DNA from: Oscillospiraceae bacterium
Lineage (GTDB): Bacteria > Bacillota > Clostridia > Oscillospirales > Ruminococcaceae
Assembly (NCBI GenBank): GCA_028689635.1
Contig: JAQVCU010000013.1
Coordinates: 1-43,146 of the forward strand
DNA length: 43,146 nt
Reading direction: 5' to 3'
Part shown: in pieces, positions 33,197-41,953 of the stretch
How the letters are laid out: every line of letters begins with the position of its first letter
Position numbering within the stretch: position 1 is the stretch's first letter
Notes under the pieces: generated by a model
What the model was told of the DNA's origin: nothing
The model's input: the letters and a program-made list of their open reading frames with translations, nothing else
Database searches by the model: none
Position numbers and translations under genes: made by a program

Positions 33197-34414
33197 TTAC
33201 TTGATATAGTCTACCATAAATGCGTCGTGGATGGCAACCACCGCCCGCTCGGAATCGGCGATATCGATCAGGACGCTGATCTTGATCTCGCTGGTGGAGA
33301 TCATCTGGATGTTGATGCTGGCGTCGGTGAGGGCCTCGAACATTTTGGCCGCCACACCGGGGTTGCTCTGCATCCCGGCGCCGACGATGGAAATTTTAGA
33401 GATATTGTCCTCGCAGACGATATCGTGGGCGCCCAGGTTCTTTTTGATCTCCTCCAGCGCTTCCAGGGCCGCGCCTTTGTGGGAGCGCGATACGGTAAAG
33501 CTGATATCCTTGGTGCCGTCACGGCCGATGGACTGCAGGATAATATCCACATTGATCTTTTTTGCCGCCAAAAGAGAGAAGATCCTAAAGGCGATGCCGG
33601 GCTTATCCGCCAGACCGATGATCGAGATCCGCGCTACGTCATTATCCCGGGCTACGCCCTTGATCAGCATTTTTTCCACGTCGGTTACCTCCTTGACCCA
33701 TGTTCCGGGTTTTCTTTCCAGGCTCGATACTACTTCGAGATTGATCCCATATTTTTTTGCCATCTCCACCGATCGGTTGTGCAGCACCTGGGCCCCCAGG
33801 GTCGCCAGCTCCAGCATCTCGTCGTAGGAGATCTCATCCAATTTTTTCGCCGTTTTGACCAGGCGGGGGTCGGCGGTGTACACGCCGTCTACATCGGTGT
33901 AGATCTGGCACAGATCCGCATGGAAGGCGGCGGCCAGCGCCACTGCGCTGGTGTCGGAGCCGCCCCGGCCCAGGGTGGTGATATCGTCATAGCGGTTGAG
34001 CCCCTGGAAGCCCGCCACGATAACGATGTTTTTCTTGCCCAGCTCGTTTTCGATGCGCTCGTTGTTGATGCGCCGGATACGGGCCATGCCGTGGTTGGAA
34101 TCGGTCAAAAATCCGGCCTGCCAGCCGGCGAGGGATTTGACGGGATACCCCAGTTTCTCGATCGCCATCGCCAGCAGCGACATGGAGATCTGTTCCCCCG
34201 CCGAAAGCAGGACGTCCATCTCCCGTTTGGACGGGCTTTGATTGATCTCCGCCGCTTTCTCGATAAAATCGTCCGTGGTGTCGCCCTGCGCCGAGACAAC
34301 GACGATGACGTTGTTGCCGGCGGCATAGGTATCGGTGACGATCTTCGCCACATTCTGAATCCGTTCGGTATTGGCAACCGACGTGCCGCCGAACTTCTGA
34401 ACGATCAGACCCAT
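33197..34414 (-). CDS. lysC: aspartate kinase
   Basis: A 405-residue enzyme that phosphorylates aspartate, the first step toward threonine, methionine and lysine. The catalytic domain (about 1-245) has KFGGTSV, the segment VVVSAQGDTTDDFIEKA and TLGRGGSDTSAVALAAAF. Two ACT domains (about 260-400) hold the feedback site, including ISIIGLADKPGIAF and ISIVGAGMQSNPGVAAKMFEAL. Length and ACT pair match the LysC class. GGAGG precedes the ATG at 34414. It is the last gene of the operon. Confidence 0.95.
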   Translation of the reverse strand: MGLIVQKFGGTSVANTERIQNVAKIVTDTYAAGNNVIVVVSAQGDTTDDFIEKAAEINQSPSKREMDVLLSAGEQISMSLLAMAIEKLGYPVKSLAGWQAGFLTDSNHGMARIRRINNERIENELGKKNIVIVAGFQGLNRYDDITTLGRGGSDTSAVALAAAFHADLCQIYTDVDGVYTADPRLVKTAKKLDEISYDEMLELATLGAQVLHNRSVEMAKKYGINLEVVSSLERKPGTWVKEVTDVEKMLIKGVARDNDVARISIIGLADKPGIAFRIFSLLAAKKINVDIILQSIGRDGTKDISFTVSRSHKGAALEALEEIKKNLGAHDIVCEDNISKISIVGAGMQSNPGVAAKMFEALTDASINIQMISTSEIKISVLIDIADSERAVVAIHDAFMVDYIK

Positions 34415-34471
34415 TGTAATACCTCCAGTTTTGATAGGGATGGCCGCGCGCCGGGCGGCCCTTTGTTTGGC

Positions 34472-35362
34472 TTATTCCTCGATGCGCGCGCCCCGGTTGT
34501 CGATCGAGAGGGAATGGAGCTTCCAGGAGCAAAGCCCCAGCCGGTCCAGGCCCTTGCGGGTCTCCCCGACAAACGCCGCATTCTTTTTGTCCACAATGGC
34601 CATCAGGGTAGAGCCCGCCCCGCTGATATAAGCGGCGTAGGCGCCCAGCTTGTAGGCCATGTCGAACACCTCGTGGGCCCCGTTGATCAGCGACAGCCGG
34701 TAGGGCTGGTGCAGGCGGTCGTCGGCGGCCACGCGCAGGTTCTCGTATTTTTCCGAATAAAGCGACACCGACATCAGCGCCGCCCGGGAAAGGTTGAATA
34801 CGCCGTCCTTGTGGGGGATCTCCTTGGGGAGCGCCGCCCGGGCAAAGGAGGTCTTCAGCTCAAAATCCGGAATAAAAGCGACAAACTGCAAATGGTCGGA
34901 GATCTCCTGTTTGACATAGTAGACCTTGCCGTTCTCCAACACCGCGGTCACAAGCCCGCCCAGCAGGGCCGGGGTGGAGTTATCCGGATGCCCCTCCATG
35001 GTGGCGGCGATGTTGACCAGATCGTCCGTGCCCAGAGGCTCCCCCAACAGGGTGTTGGCCCCCACAAGCCCGCCTACAATGCAGGCGGAGGAACTTCCCA
35101 GCCCACGGGCCATGGGGATGTTGTTGAGCTGGCGTACGGTAAGGCCCGGAAGGGGCTTATCGCACAGGTCGTAAATGTACTTGAAGCTCTGATAGATCAG
35201 GTTGGAACTGCCGCAGGGCACCTTGACGTCGTCCAGGGATGCGATGTCGATGGAGTCGGACAGCTCCAGCCCCACCTCGTTGTAGAGGTCGAGGGCCAGG
35301 CCGAGGGAATCAAAGCCCGCGCCGATGTTGGCGCTGGTTGCCGGTATTTTCACCTTTATCAT
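34472..35362 (-). CDS. thrB: homoserine kinase
   Basis: A 296-residue GHMP kinase starting MIKVKIPATSANIGAGFDSLGLALDLYNEV. It has the ATP loop MARGLGSSSACIVGGLVGAN (about 94-113), a following GHPDNSTPALLGGL segment and a C-terminal YISGAGSTLMAIVDK motif. It makes O-phosphohomoserine for threonine synthase. An AAAGGA ribosome site precedes the start at 35362. Confidence 0.95.
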   Translation of the reverse strand: MIKVKIPATSANIGAGFDSLGLALDLYNEVGLELSDSIDIASLDDVKVPCGSSNLIYQSFKYIYDLCDKPLPGLTVRQLNNIPMARGLGSSSACIVGGLVGANTLLGEPLGTDDLVNIAATMEGHPDNSTPALLGGLVTAVLENGKVYYVKQEISDHLQFVAFIPDFELKTSFARAALPKEIPHKDGVFNLSRAALMSVSLYSEKYENLRVAADDRLHQPYRLSLINGAHEVFDMAYKLGAYAAYISGAGSTLMAIVDKKNAAFVGETRKGLDRLGLCSWKLHSLSIDNRGARIEE

Positions 35363-35415
35363 AGCAAAATCCTTTCCCAAAGGTTCTCTTGCAGAAAAAA
35401 CCTTGTTTTTGCTTT

Positions 35416-36651
35416 TTAGTAATCCAGCACCCGGATACAGCCCAGCACCTCAGCGCCAGCTGCCTTCAGCTGTTCAAGGCCCGCGGCGGCGTCCTTTTCC
35501 AGGATCTCGCCGGTCACAAAGGCCGCCTCATCCTGGGGCTGTCCGTCCCGATGCAGCGGTTTCACCTCGCCAAAGAGCTGTTTGACCAGCTCCTTCTGGC
35601 AGGCGGCGCTTTTCAGGCGGATATAAAAGACAGACACGGTCTCTTGCCAATCGCACACCGTGTGGCCGTCGCCGTCTTCCCAGTTAAGGGAGCGGCTGCT
35701 GCCGGTGGCCTTGGCGGCCTCCACCACATCCGCCACAACGGCGGACGCCGTGGGCAGCTTGCCCGCGCCTTTTCCGTAAAAGACCACGTCGCCGGTGGCG
35801 TCTCCGCGCACCAGGATCCCGTTGAACACATCGTCCACCGAGGCAAGCTGGCTGCCGGCGTGGATAAAGGCCGGGCTCACCATAGCGCTTACCTTACCGC
35901 CCTCCAGGCGCTTGGCGCGGCCGATAAGCTTGATCACGCCGCCCCAGCTGCCCGCGTAGGCCACGTCTTCCAGGGTGATCCTGGTGATGCCCTCCGTGTG
36001 CACTTCTTCGGGATAAACATGGCGGCCAAAAGCCAGGGAAACCAGGATACAGATCTTGCGGCAGGCGTCCTGGCCTTCCACATCGGCGGCGGGGTTGCGC
36101 TCGGCATAGCCCAGCTCCTGCGCCAGCTTCAGGGCGTCCGCAAAGGACATCTGCTCCCGGATCATTTTGGTGAGGATAAAATTCGTCGTGCCGTTGAGGA
36201 TGCCCGCGATCTCACTGATCTCGTTGGCGGCAAGGCACAGGTGCAGCGGACGGATGATGGGGATGCCCCCGCCTACGCTGGCCTCAAAGAAGAAATTGAC
36301 GTTGTGCTCCCGGGCCAGATGCAGCAGTTCCGCCCCTTTGGCGGCCACCAGCTCCTTATTGGAAGTGACGACGCTTTTTCCCTTTTCCAGGCAGGCCTTT
36401 ACGTAGTCGTAGGCCGGATGAAGCCCGCCCATGACCTCTACCACAATGCCGATCTCGGGGTCGTTTTCGATCAGCGAAAAGTCCTTGATAAATTTATCCC
36501 GGTAGGGGCTGTCGGGAAAATCCCGCAGATCCAAAATATATTTGATGTCCATTTCCTTGCCGGATTTTCTTGTCAGGCTTTCGTAGTGTTGGTAAAAAAC
36601 CTCCACCACGCCGGAACCTACTACGCCGTGGCCCATGACCGCGATCTTCAT
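35416..36651 (-). CDS. hom: homoserine dehydrogenase
   Basis: A 411-residue enzyme reducing aspartate semialdehyde to homoserine. The NAD(P) site MKIAVMGHGVVGSGVVEVF opens the protein. The catalytic part holds VEVMGGLHPAYDYVKACLEKGKSVVTSNKELVA, ILNGTTNFILTKM, ERNPAADVEGQDACRK and GRHVYPEEVHTEGI. A C-terminal ACT domain (about 335-411) allows feedback control. GGAGG lies nine bases before the ATG at 36651. Confidence 0.95.
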   Translation of the reverse strand: MKIAVMGHGVVGSGVVEVFYQHYESLTRKSGKEMDIKYILDLRDFPDSPYRDKFIKDFSLIENDPEIGIVVEVMGGLHPAYDYVKACLEKGKSVVTSNKELVAAKGAELLHLAREHNVNFFFEASVGGGIPIIRPLHLCLAANEISEIAGILNGTTNFILTKMIREQMSFADALKLAQELGYAERNPAADVEGQDACRKICILVSLAFGRHVYPEEVHTEGITRITLEDVAYAGSWGGVIKLIGRAKRLEGGKVSAMVSPAFIHAGSQLASVDDVFNGILVRGDATGDVVFYGKGAGKLPTASAVVADVVEAAKATGSSRSLNWEDGDGHTVCDWQETVSVFYIRLKSAACQKELVKQLFGEVKPLHRDGQPQDEAAFVTGEILEKDAAAGLEQLKAAGAEVLGCIRVLDY

Positions 36652-36694
36652 CTGCTGTTTCCTCCGATTTTTCAATTTTAAAGCCCTACCGGCC

Positions 36695-37138
36695 TCATTG
36701 GCCAGAAATGATCTTTACATCCACCACACCCGCCAGGGACGCGGCCTGTTCCAGGAGCTCGTCCTCGGTGCAGGAAAGTCCGTCCGTCCTCAGGGAGATG
36801 GACACCGGCGCCACAGAATCCACCGGGATGTTCTGGTTGATGGTAAGGATGTTTCCGCCCTGGCTGTAAAGCAGCGCCATCAGGTTGGAGAGCACCCCCG
36901 GCTCGTCCGCCAAAGTCGCGTTGATGGTGACGATGTTGTCGCTCATCCTGCTGTGGTATTGGTGGACACAATCCTTATACTTATAAAAGGCGCTGCGGGA
37001 GATCCCCGCCATGCGGGATGCCTCCGAAGCGTTTTTTGCCTGGCCCTGGGCCAGCAGCTTTTTGGCCTGCACCACCCGGAGGAACACATCCGGCAGCACG
37101 CCGGTGTCTACGATCAGATACTTTGGATTTTCCACCAT
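36695..37138 (-). CDS. PheB-like ACT domain protein (UPF0735)
   Basis: A 147-residue protein with a helix-turn-helix-like N-terminus (about 33-60: NASEASRMAGISRSAFYKYKD) and an ACT domain (about 70-147: NIVTINATLADEPGVLSNLMALLYSQGGNILTINQNIP). This matches the PheB/UPF0735 family often found next to hom and pheA genes in Firmicutes. It probably senses an amino acid and may control transcription of the operon it heads. GGAGGTGGACTC precedes the ATG at 37138. Confidence 0.88.
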   Translation of the reverse strand: MVENPKYLIVDTGVLPDVFLRVVQAKKLLAQGQAKNASEASRMAGISRSAFYKYKDCVHQYHSRMSDNIVTINATLADEPGVLSNLMALLYSQGGNILTINQNIPVDSVAPVSISLRTDGLSCTEDELLEQAASLAGVVDVKIISGQ

Positions 37139-37178
37139 GAGTCCACCTCCGGAATACGTTTGTCTCGCGAATGAGTAC

Positions 37179-37207
37179 ACTATATCAAATGGGCGCGGGC
37201 AAAACAA
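37179..37207 (-). promoter_or_regulatory. promoter of the threonine operon
   Basis: On the minus strand: TTGTTT (37202-37207), a 17-base spacer and TATAGT (37179-37184), with about 35 bases of leader before PheB. Confidence 0.7.
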
Positions 37208-37471
37208 CTGGTTTTTTCGGCGTTTTTCCCTTAAAATCATCGAATATCCGCTGTTTTCAGAAATTACGTCCTGTTTTTCTCGGTTTTCTCCTATTTTGAT
37301 CGTGTCTTATTCAATTCATGCTTCTTTTGTGTAAAATATCAGGAACTATTGGGGAGTTTTCACAATGGCGTCCCCTGCGGGCTCACATCTTTTTTGCCCC
37401 ACCCCCGTATAATGGGGAAGGCAGTCGGGGAAAGTAACCCCATATGCCGCCGCACAAAAGGAGGAGGGCCC
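37208..37471. other. intergenic region between threonine operon and YtvI-like gene
   Basis: An AT-rich part next to the threonine promoter, then a TATAAT (37408-37413) before the YtvI-like gene. That gene has AAAGGAGGAGGG before a GTG start. No clear -35 was found and no RNA gene was recognised. Confidence 0.4.
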
Positions 37472-38572
37472 GTGACGCCGCAAAAAAAAGTGGAGTTTCT
37501 GATCAACAGCCTTTACCTTGCCTGGGTAGCCCTGCTCCTCTACCTTGCCGCACGGTATCTGCTTTTGTGGACTCTTCCCTTCTTTTTGGGCCTTTGTATC
37601 TCCTCCGCCCTGCGCCCGGCGGTAACATGGATCTGCCGCTATTCCTCCGCCCGGCGAAATTTCTGGTCGGTGATGGTGTTGTTCCTGCTTTACGCCCTGC
37701 TGGGATGCCTGCTGTGGTGGGCCGGGGTCGCTCTGGTCCTGGGCCTGCAAAAATTGATCCCCGCGGCTTCCGACTACTGCCTGCGCGTGTTGATCCCCTT
37801 TTTGAACAGCGCGGGGGAACGCCTATCCGATCTGCTTTTCCGCGGCTCTCCCGCCTTTCGCGGGGAATATGCCGCTTTCCTCTCTTCGCTGCAAAGCCGG
37901 GCTGGGGATTTTGCCGCGGCCCTTTCCCAAAAAGCCCTGGACTGGGCGGGGGATTTTGCCTCCCGCCTGCCCCTTTATGGAATGACCTGCCTTTTTACCA
38001 TCCTCTCCTCCTTCTTTATCTCCCGGGATTATCCCCGGATCGTCTCCTTCCTGCTCCGGCTGCTGCCCCTCAAGGCGCGGCATGTCCTGTTTGGCCTGCG
38101 CCATTTTTTGGCCGGTACCCTCCTGCGCCTGCTGCGGGCTTATTTTCTGATCCTGCTCGTCACCTTTGCGGAACTTCTGACCGGCTTTTTTCTGCTTCGG
38201 ATCCCCCATCCCCTGGCCCTGGCGGCCATTGTGGCGGCGGCCGATCTGCTTCCCCTGGTTGGCACCGGCATTATTTTAGTCCCCTGGGGGCTGATGGAGC
38301 TGCTTTCCGCACGCCCCGCCTTGGGCGCCGGCCTGCTGATCCTCTATGGCGTTATCGCCCTGGTGCGCAGCGTCATGGAGCCGCGGATCGTAGGCGGGCA
38401 GATCGGCCTGCATCCCCTGGCCACCCTTACCGCCATTTATCTGGGCGCGCGCACCATGGGGGTGGGCGGTATGCTCGCCATGCCGGTGATCTTTTTGTTG
38501 GCGCAGTATCTTTATGGGGAAAAAGGGGCATTTTCCCGCGGGCAGCCGCCCCCGCCGGAGAAAGGCTCCTGA
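37472..38572 (+). CDS. AI-2E family transporter / YtvI-like sporulation membrane protein
   Basis: A 366-residue polytopic protein with about eight helices. An N-terminal pair (about 10-65), a long extracellular-type loop (about 80-175) and a C-terminal bundle contain the family's landmarks: FFISRDYPRI, ADLLPLVGTGIILVPWGLMELLS and IALVRSVMEPRIVGGQIGLHPLATLTAIYLGARTMGVGGML. The AI-2E/YtvI family includes the Bacillus YtvI sporulation protein and various exporters, so its role here is not certain. The start is a GTG at 37472 preceded by AAAGGAGGAGGG. Confidence 0.85.
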   Translation: MTPQKKVEFLINSLYLAWVALLLYLAARYLLLWTLPFFLGLCISSALRPAVTWICRYSSARRNFWSVMVLFLLYALLGCLLWWAGVALVLGLQKLIPAASDYCLRVLIPFLNSAGERLSDLLFRGSPAFRGEYAAFLSSLQSRAGDFAAALSQKALDWAGDFASRLPLYGMTCLFTILSSFFISRDYPRIVSFLLRLLPLKARHVLFGLRHFLAGTLLRLLRAYFLILLVTFAELLTGFFLLRIPHPLALAAIVAAADLLPLVGTGIILVPWGLMELLSARPALGAGLLILYGVIALVRSVMEPRIVGGQIGLHPLATLTAIYLGARTMGVGGMLAMPVIFLLAQYLYGEKGAFSRGQPPPPEKGS

Positions 38573-38768
38573 CCGCTCAACGGGTCGTTTTCACCCTGTC
38601 GTCCGTCCGCTTCAAGGGCCTTGCCGCCTTGCCGGGCCCCTTCTCCATCCGGATAAGGGACGGCGGCGCTTTTACACGGCGCCCCCTTGCAGAAGGCCGC
38701 CCTTAGGGGCAAGAAAAAGCGATGGGTCGGCGGCGTCTGCCGTTCCATCGCCTTCCTAAAAAACCGTT

Positions 38769-38798
38769 AAAAAGGCCGCCCAAACGGGCGGCCTTTTT
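38769..38798. terminator. bidirectional terminator between YtvI-like gene and PBP gene
   Basis: GGCCGCCC/GGGCGGCC stem with four-base loop, flanked by A- and T-runs. Confidence 0.84.
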
Positions 38799-38818
38799 GA
38801 TGCTTTTCAAATTACCGG

Positions 38819-41047
38819 TCAATCATCGTCGTCGTCCCGGCGGCCCCAATCCTCCACCTCTTCCGATTCTACAGAACCCAGATGCTCGGTGCAGGTACCG
38901 GGGATATTGCTCTCCTTGTACCAGCCCTGAGCCGTGGCGGGACAGGAAGCTGTGGCGATCTCGCCGGAAACGGTACAGTATTCCAAAGAGACCACTTTAC
39001 CGCTCTCCGGGAAACTGGCAATGTCCATCCCCTCATGGATCGCGCTCATGACATTCTTCCAGATAATAGGCGGGGCGTATTGGGTATACTGCACCTGGAT
39101 GTTGGAGTTATCCGCATAGCCGAACCAGACGCCGCCCACATAGTAAGGCGTCATCCCCACAAACCACTGGTCGATATCGTTGCTGGAGGTACCGGTTTTG
39201 CCCGCCACCGGCATGGAGCCAAAACGGGAAGCCGTACCTGTGCCGTACTGGGCCCCGGTAACGCGCTGCAAAAGCTTGTTCATCACTTCCGCCGTGTCCT
39301 CAGAGACCACGCGCTCCGGTACCGGGCTGCTTTTATCCAGAATGATATTTCCTTCGCTATCCAGCACCTTGGTGTAGCTGTGGGGCTCGTAATACAGCCC
39401 GCCGTTGGCGTAGATCTGGTAAGCCGCCGTCAGTTCCAACACCGTGACGCCGTTGGTCATGGCGCCCAGCGCCATCTGCGCCCGGCCGATATCGTTGTAG
39501 GTGCCGTCCTCCACCAAAGTGGAAATGTGGAATTTATCCCGCAGGAAATTGAAGCTCGTCTGCGGAGAAAGCAGCTCCACCACGCGCACCGCAACGGTGT
39601 TTGTGGAGCGGCGAAGGGCCTCGTCCACTGTAATGGGGCCGAGATACCTCCCGTAATGGTTGATGGGCCATTCCCTCAGCACGCCGCTGCTATCCCGTTC
39701 CTGAGAGACCGGGGCGTCCTGGAACATCTTGGACCAATAGATCATGTCAAATTCCATGGCGGGGCCGTAGCTCGCCACCGGCTTGATGGCGGAACCGGGC
39801 TGCCGCACGCCGTCCGTGGCCAGATTGAGCACACGGTCGCCCTGCTTTTCCCCGCGCCCGCCCGCCAGGCCGACAATGGTGCCATCCGGCTTCATAATGA
39901 CCATCGCGCAGTCCGGCTGATCTTCCACATAGGCGAAGGTCTTCAGGTCGTAGCCGCGCACCGCCGGGAAAATGGTGTTTTCCGAATCGAGGTCTGCAAA
40001 CTTTTCATCCAAAAAGCTCTGGATCCCAGCGTCCATGGTGGTATAGACCCGGAAACCGCCGGTGAGGAGCTCTTCCTCCGCCTTGGTTTGGGTATAGCCC
40101 TTTTCGTTGACCAGATCTTCCACCACTTCGTCCAGCACATAATCCTCAAAATAGTTGAGGCTGTAGGTCTTTTCCGTCTGGACCGCTTTTTCCACGGTCT
40201 TGATTTTTTCCTTTATCGCCGCGTTGTATTCGCTGTCGGTGATTTTGCCCTGCTCATGCATCTGGCCCAGGATCCATTCCCGGCGCTCGGTGTTCCCCTC
40301 CATGTGGTTAAAAAGCTCCCGCTGGGAAGGGTTTTGGGTAATGGCCACCAGCGCCGCAGATTCCGCAATGCTCAGTTCCTTGACATCCTTGCCAAAGTAG
40401 AGGTTGGCCGCCGCCTGCACGCCGTCGGTGTTGTTGCCCAGGTGGATAGAATTGAGGTAGGCCTCCAGGATCTCTTCCTTGGAGTATTTCTTTTCCAGGC
40501 TCAAGGCGCGGAAGATCTCCTTTATCTTCCGTTCCACCAAAACGTCCTTATCTCCGCTGATGTTTTTGATCAGCTGCTGGGTCAGGGTCGATCCGCCCTG
40601 GACATTGCCGCCGCGGAGCATGTTGAGAAACGCAAACACCGTCCGCCGCCAGTCCACACCCTGATGGGTGTAAAAGCGCTTATCCTCGCCGCAGACCGTA
40701 GCATCCAACAGCGACTGGGGCATCTGGTCGATATCGCACCAGATGCGGTTTTCCGCGCCGTGCAGCCGCTGCAGCTCATACTCTTCACCGGTTTCTTGGT
40801 CGGTTGCATATAATATGGTGGTATAGCGAAGCTCCAGGTTCGTCAAGTCAAATTCCGACTCGTCGTCCAAAAAGCCCACAACATACACCGTCAGAAAACA
40901 CGCCATAATGGACCCGGTAATGACCATGATCAAAAAAACCGTCGCCAGGGCTTTGCCCAAAATGGCGAGAGTTTGTTTGACTCCTGTCACGACCGGAGGC
41001 GTCCTGCGCTTTTTCGGCGCCGGCGCTTTCCTTTCCGTTTCACCCAT
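38819..41047 (-). CDS. class A penicillin-binding protein (PBP1A-type)
   Basis: A 742-residue bifunctional cell-wall enzyme. A membrane anchor lies at about 30-60. The GT51 glycosyltransferase domain (about 95-270) has EDKRFYTHQGVDW (catalytic Glu near 121) and GGSTLTQQLIKN. The transpeptidase domain (about 360-690) has SAIK (Ser419, Lys422), STN (481-483) and KTGTS (617-621). The C-terminus ends in GRRDDDDD. AAGGAGG lies 12 bases before the ATG at 41047; a longer frame to 41167 runs into the repeat region and is rejected. Confidence 0.94.
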   Translation of the reverse strand: MGETERKAPAPKKRRTPPVVTGVKQTLAILGKALATVFLIMVITGSIMACFLTVYVVGFLDDESEFDLTNLELRYTTILYATDQETGEEYELQRLHGAENRIWCDIDQMPQSLLDATVCGEDKRFYTHQGVDWRRTVFAFLNMLRGGNVQGGSTLTQQLIKNISGDKDVLVERKIKEIFRALSLEKKYSKEEILEAYLNSIHLGNNTDGVQAAANLYFGKDVKELSIAESAALVAITQNPSQRELFNHMEGNTERREWILGQMHEQGKITDSEYNAAIKEKIKTVEKAVQTEKTYSLNYFEDYVLDEVVEDLVNEKGYTQTKAEEELLTGGFRVYTTMDAGIQSFLDEKFADLDSENTIFPAVRGYDLKTFAYVEDQPDCAMVIMKPDGTIVGLAGGRGEKQGDRVLNLATDGVRQPGSAIKPVASYGPAMEFDMIYWSKMFQDAPVSQERDSSGVLREWPINHYGRYLGPITVDEALRRSTNTVAVRVVELLSPQTSFNFLRDKFHISTLVEDGTYNDIGRAQMALGAMTNGVTVLELTAAYQIYANGGLYYEPHSYTKVLDSEGNIILDKSSPVPERVVSEDTAEVMNKLLQRVTGAQYGTGTASRFGSMPVAGKTGTSSNDIDQWFVGMTPYYVGGVWFGYADNSNIQVQYTQYAPPIIWKNVMSAIHEGMDIASFPESGKVVSLEYCTVSGEIATASCPATAQGWYKESNIPGTCTEHLGSVESEEVEDWGRRDDDDD

Positions 41048-41211
41048 TTGCTGTTTCAGCCTCCTTATGTTGTACCGCAGCCCTCCGGCCGCCTTTCGCC
41101 GCACTTTGTGCGGAAAAGCCGCCACCCTACAGGCCGCAAAAACAATGCTGTGCAAGATCATACCCAACTATCCCGGGCAAATTGATTCAAAGCGGGAATG
41201 GCGTTTTACCC
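41048..41211 (-). other. leader region of the PBP gene
   Basis: Continuation of the transcript from the palindromic promoter to the PBP start. GC-rich and able to fold, but no known riboswitch core was recognised. Confidence 0.35.
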
Positions 41212-41362
41212 ATACCCGTAGGCCGGCCATAGAAATGGGGTATAATAACCGCTTTGCGGTTGATGATCCCATAGGCGCAAAGCGCAAATGGGATCATTGG
41301 CCTTGGCCGTAGGCCGGCCATAGAAATCAAGGGGTAATAACCGCTTTGCGGTTATTATACCA
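41212..41362 (-). repeat. dispersed promoter-palindrome module, copy 3, with a partial tandem copy
   Basis: On the minus strand: extended -10 TGGTATAAT (41354-41362) in a palindrome TAATAACCGC/GCGGTTATTA (41335-41344, 41348-41357). The GGCCGGCCTACGGCC block and a block pairing GATCCCAT with ATGGGATC around GCGCTTTGCGCC follow. A second AACCGC/GCGGTT palindrome (41248-41261) and another GGCCGGCCTACGG block complete a partial tandem copy. It lies upstream of the PBP gene in the same direction. Confidence 0.8.
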
Positions 41363-41496
41363 TATTTCCCACCGGAAATGTGAATAATTTAAGAAATCCA
41401 GAAGGAGAAAAGGCCCGGCCAGGCGGAGAATAGCTTTTTGCAAAATGGTCAAAGCTATGGATAAAACCGCAGCAGACGGCAGGAGGTGCTTTTGTC

Positions 41497-41832
41497 TTGA
41501 AAGGTACGTTTTCCATCACCCTTCTCTCCCTGGTGGGAGCGGCGCTCTGCGCCTTCGCCCTGGCGTACTGGGGCCGCCCTCCGGAGCCTGCGGGCCACCC
41601 GGAAACCGGGATCCCCATCGAATCCTCCCCTTCCTTCGCGCCCTGGAAATACATGATCTGTGAATACGAGGGCCGCCTCGCCGTCTATTGCAGGGACGAA
41701 GAAGAGCCGGAAATGGTTTTTGACGTCTTTGTCCACACCCTTCCGGAATATGACCGCGGAGCGCTTCGTCAGGGCGTTCCCGCCGCCAGCTACGAGGAAC
41801 TGGTGGCCTTGTTGGAAGATTACACCAGTTGA
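41497..41832 (+). CDS. small membrane-anchored protein, BofC-like C-terminal motif
   Basis: A 111-residue protein with one N-terminal membrane segment (about 5-25) and a short ectodomain: YMICEYEGRLAVYCRDEEEPEMVFDVFVHTLPEYDRGALRQGVPAASYEELVALLEDYTS. The closing pattern (FDVFV..LPEYD...L..G......L..LLEDYT) is common in small proteins of spore-forming Clostridia and resembles the C-terminal part of BofC-type sporulation proteins; this match is from memory and is weak. The start is a TTG at 41497, with AGGAGG ten bases before it. Confidence 0.6.
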   Translation: MKGTFSITLLSLVGAALCAFALAYWGRPPEPAGHPETGIPIESSPSFAPWKYMICEYEGRLAVYCRDEEEPEMVFDVFVHTLPEYDRGALRQGVPAASYEELVALLEDYTS

Positions 41833-41918
41833 CAGCCGCCGCAGGTTCCGTCGCCATTTTGAAACTTTCCAGCCCCCCGCGTTTATTGATCTGTAACGCT
41901 TTCGTAATGGCAGTGATG

Positions 41919-41947
41919 TTGCTTTTCCCCTCTTCGCAGGGTACAAT
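41919..41947 (+). promoter_or_regulatory. promoter of the AGCS symporter transcript
   Basis: TTGCTT (41919-41924), a 17-base spacer and TACAAT (41942-41947). About 320 bases of leader follow before the symporter gene. Confidence 0.65.
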
Positions 41948-41953
41948 AAGACC

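Noticed and set aside
32027-35419. A very long open frame on the plus strand (over 1100 codons).
   Set aside because: It lies exactly antisense to M42 peptidase, lysC and thrB, which have clear family motifs and ribosome sites. Long antisense frames are expected in GC-rich genes.
38882-40813. A plus-strand open frame of about 640 codons.
   Set aside because: Antisense shadow of the penicillin-binding protein; no ribosome site or recognisable domains.
41212-41362. CRISPR array.
   Set aside because: The repeats are palindromic blocks without regular spacers and there are no cas genes; they fit the promoter-palindrome family.
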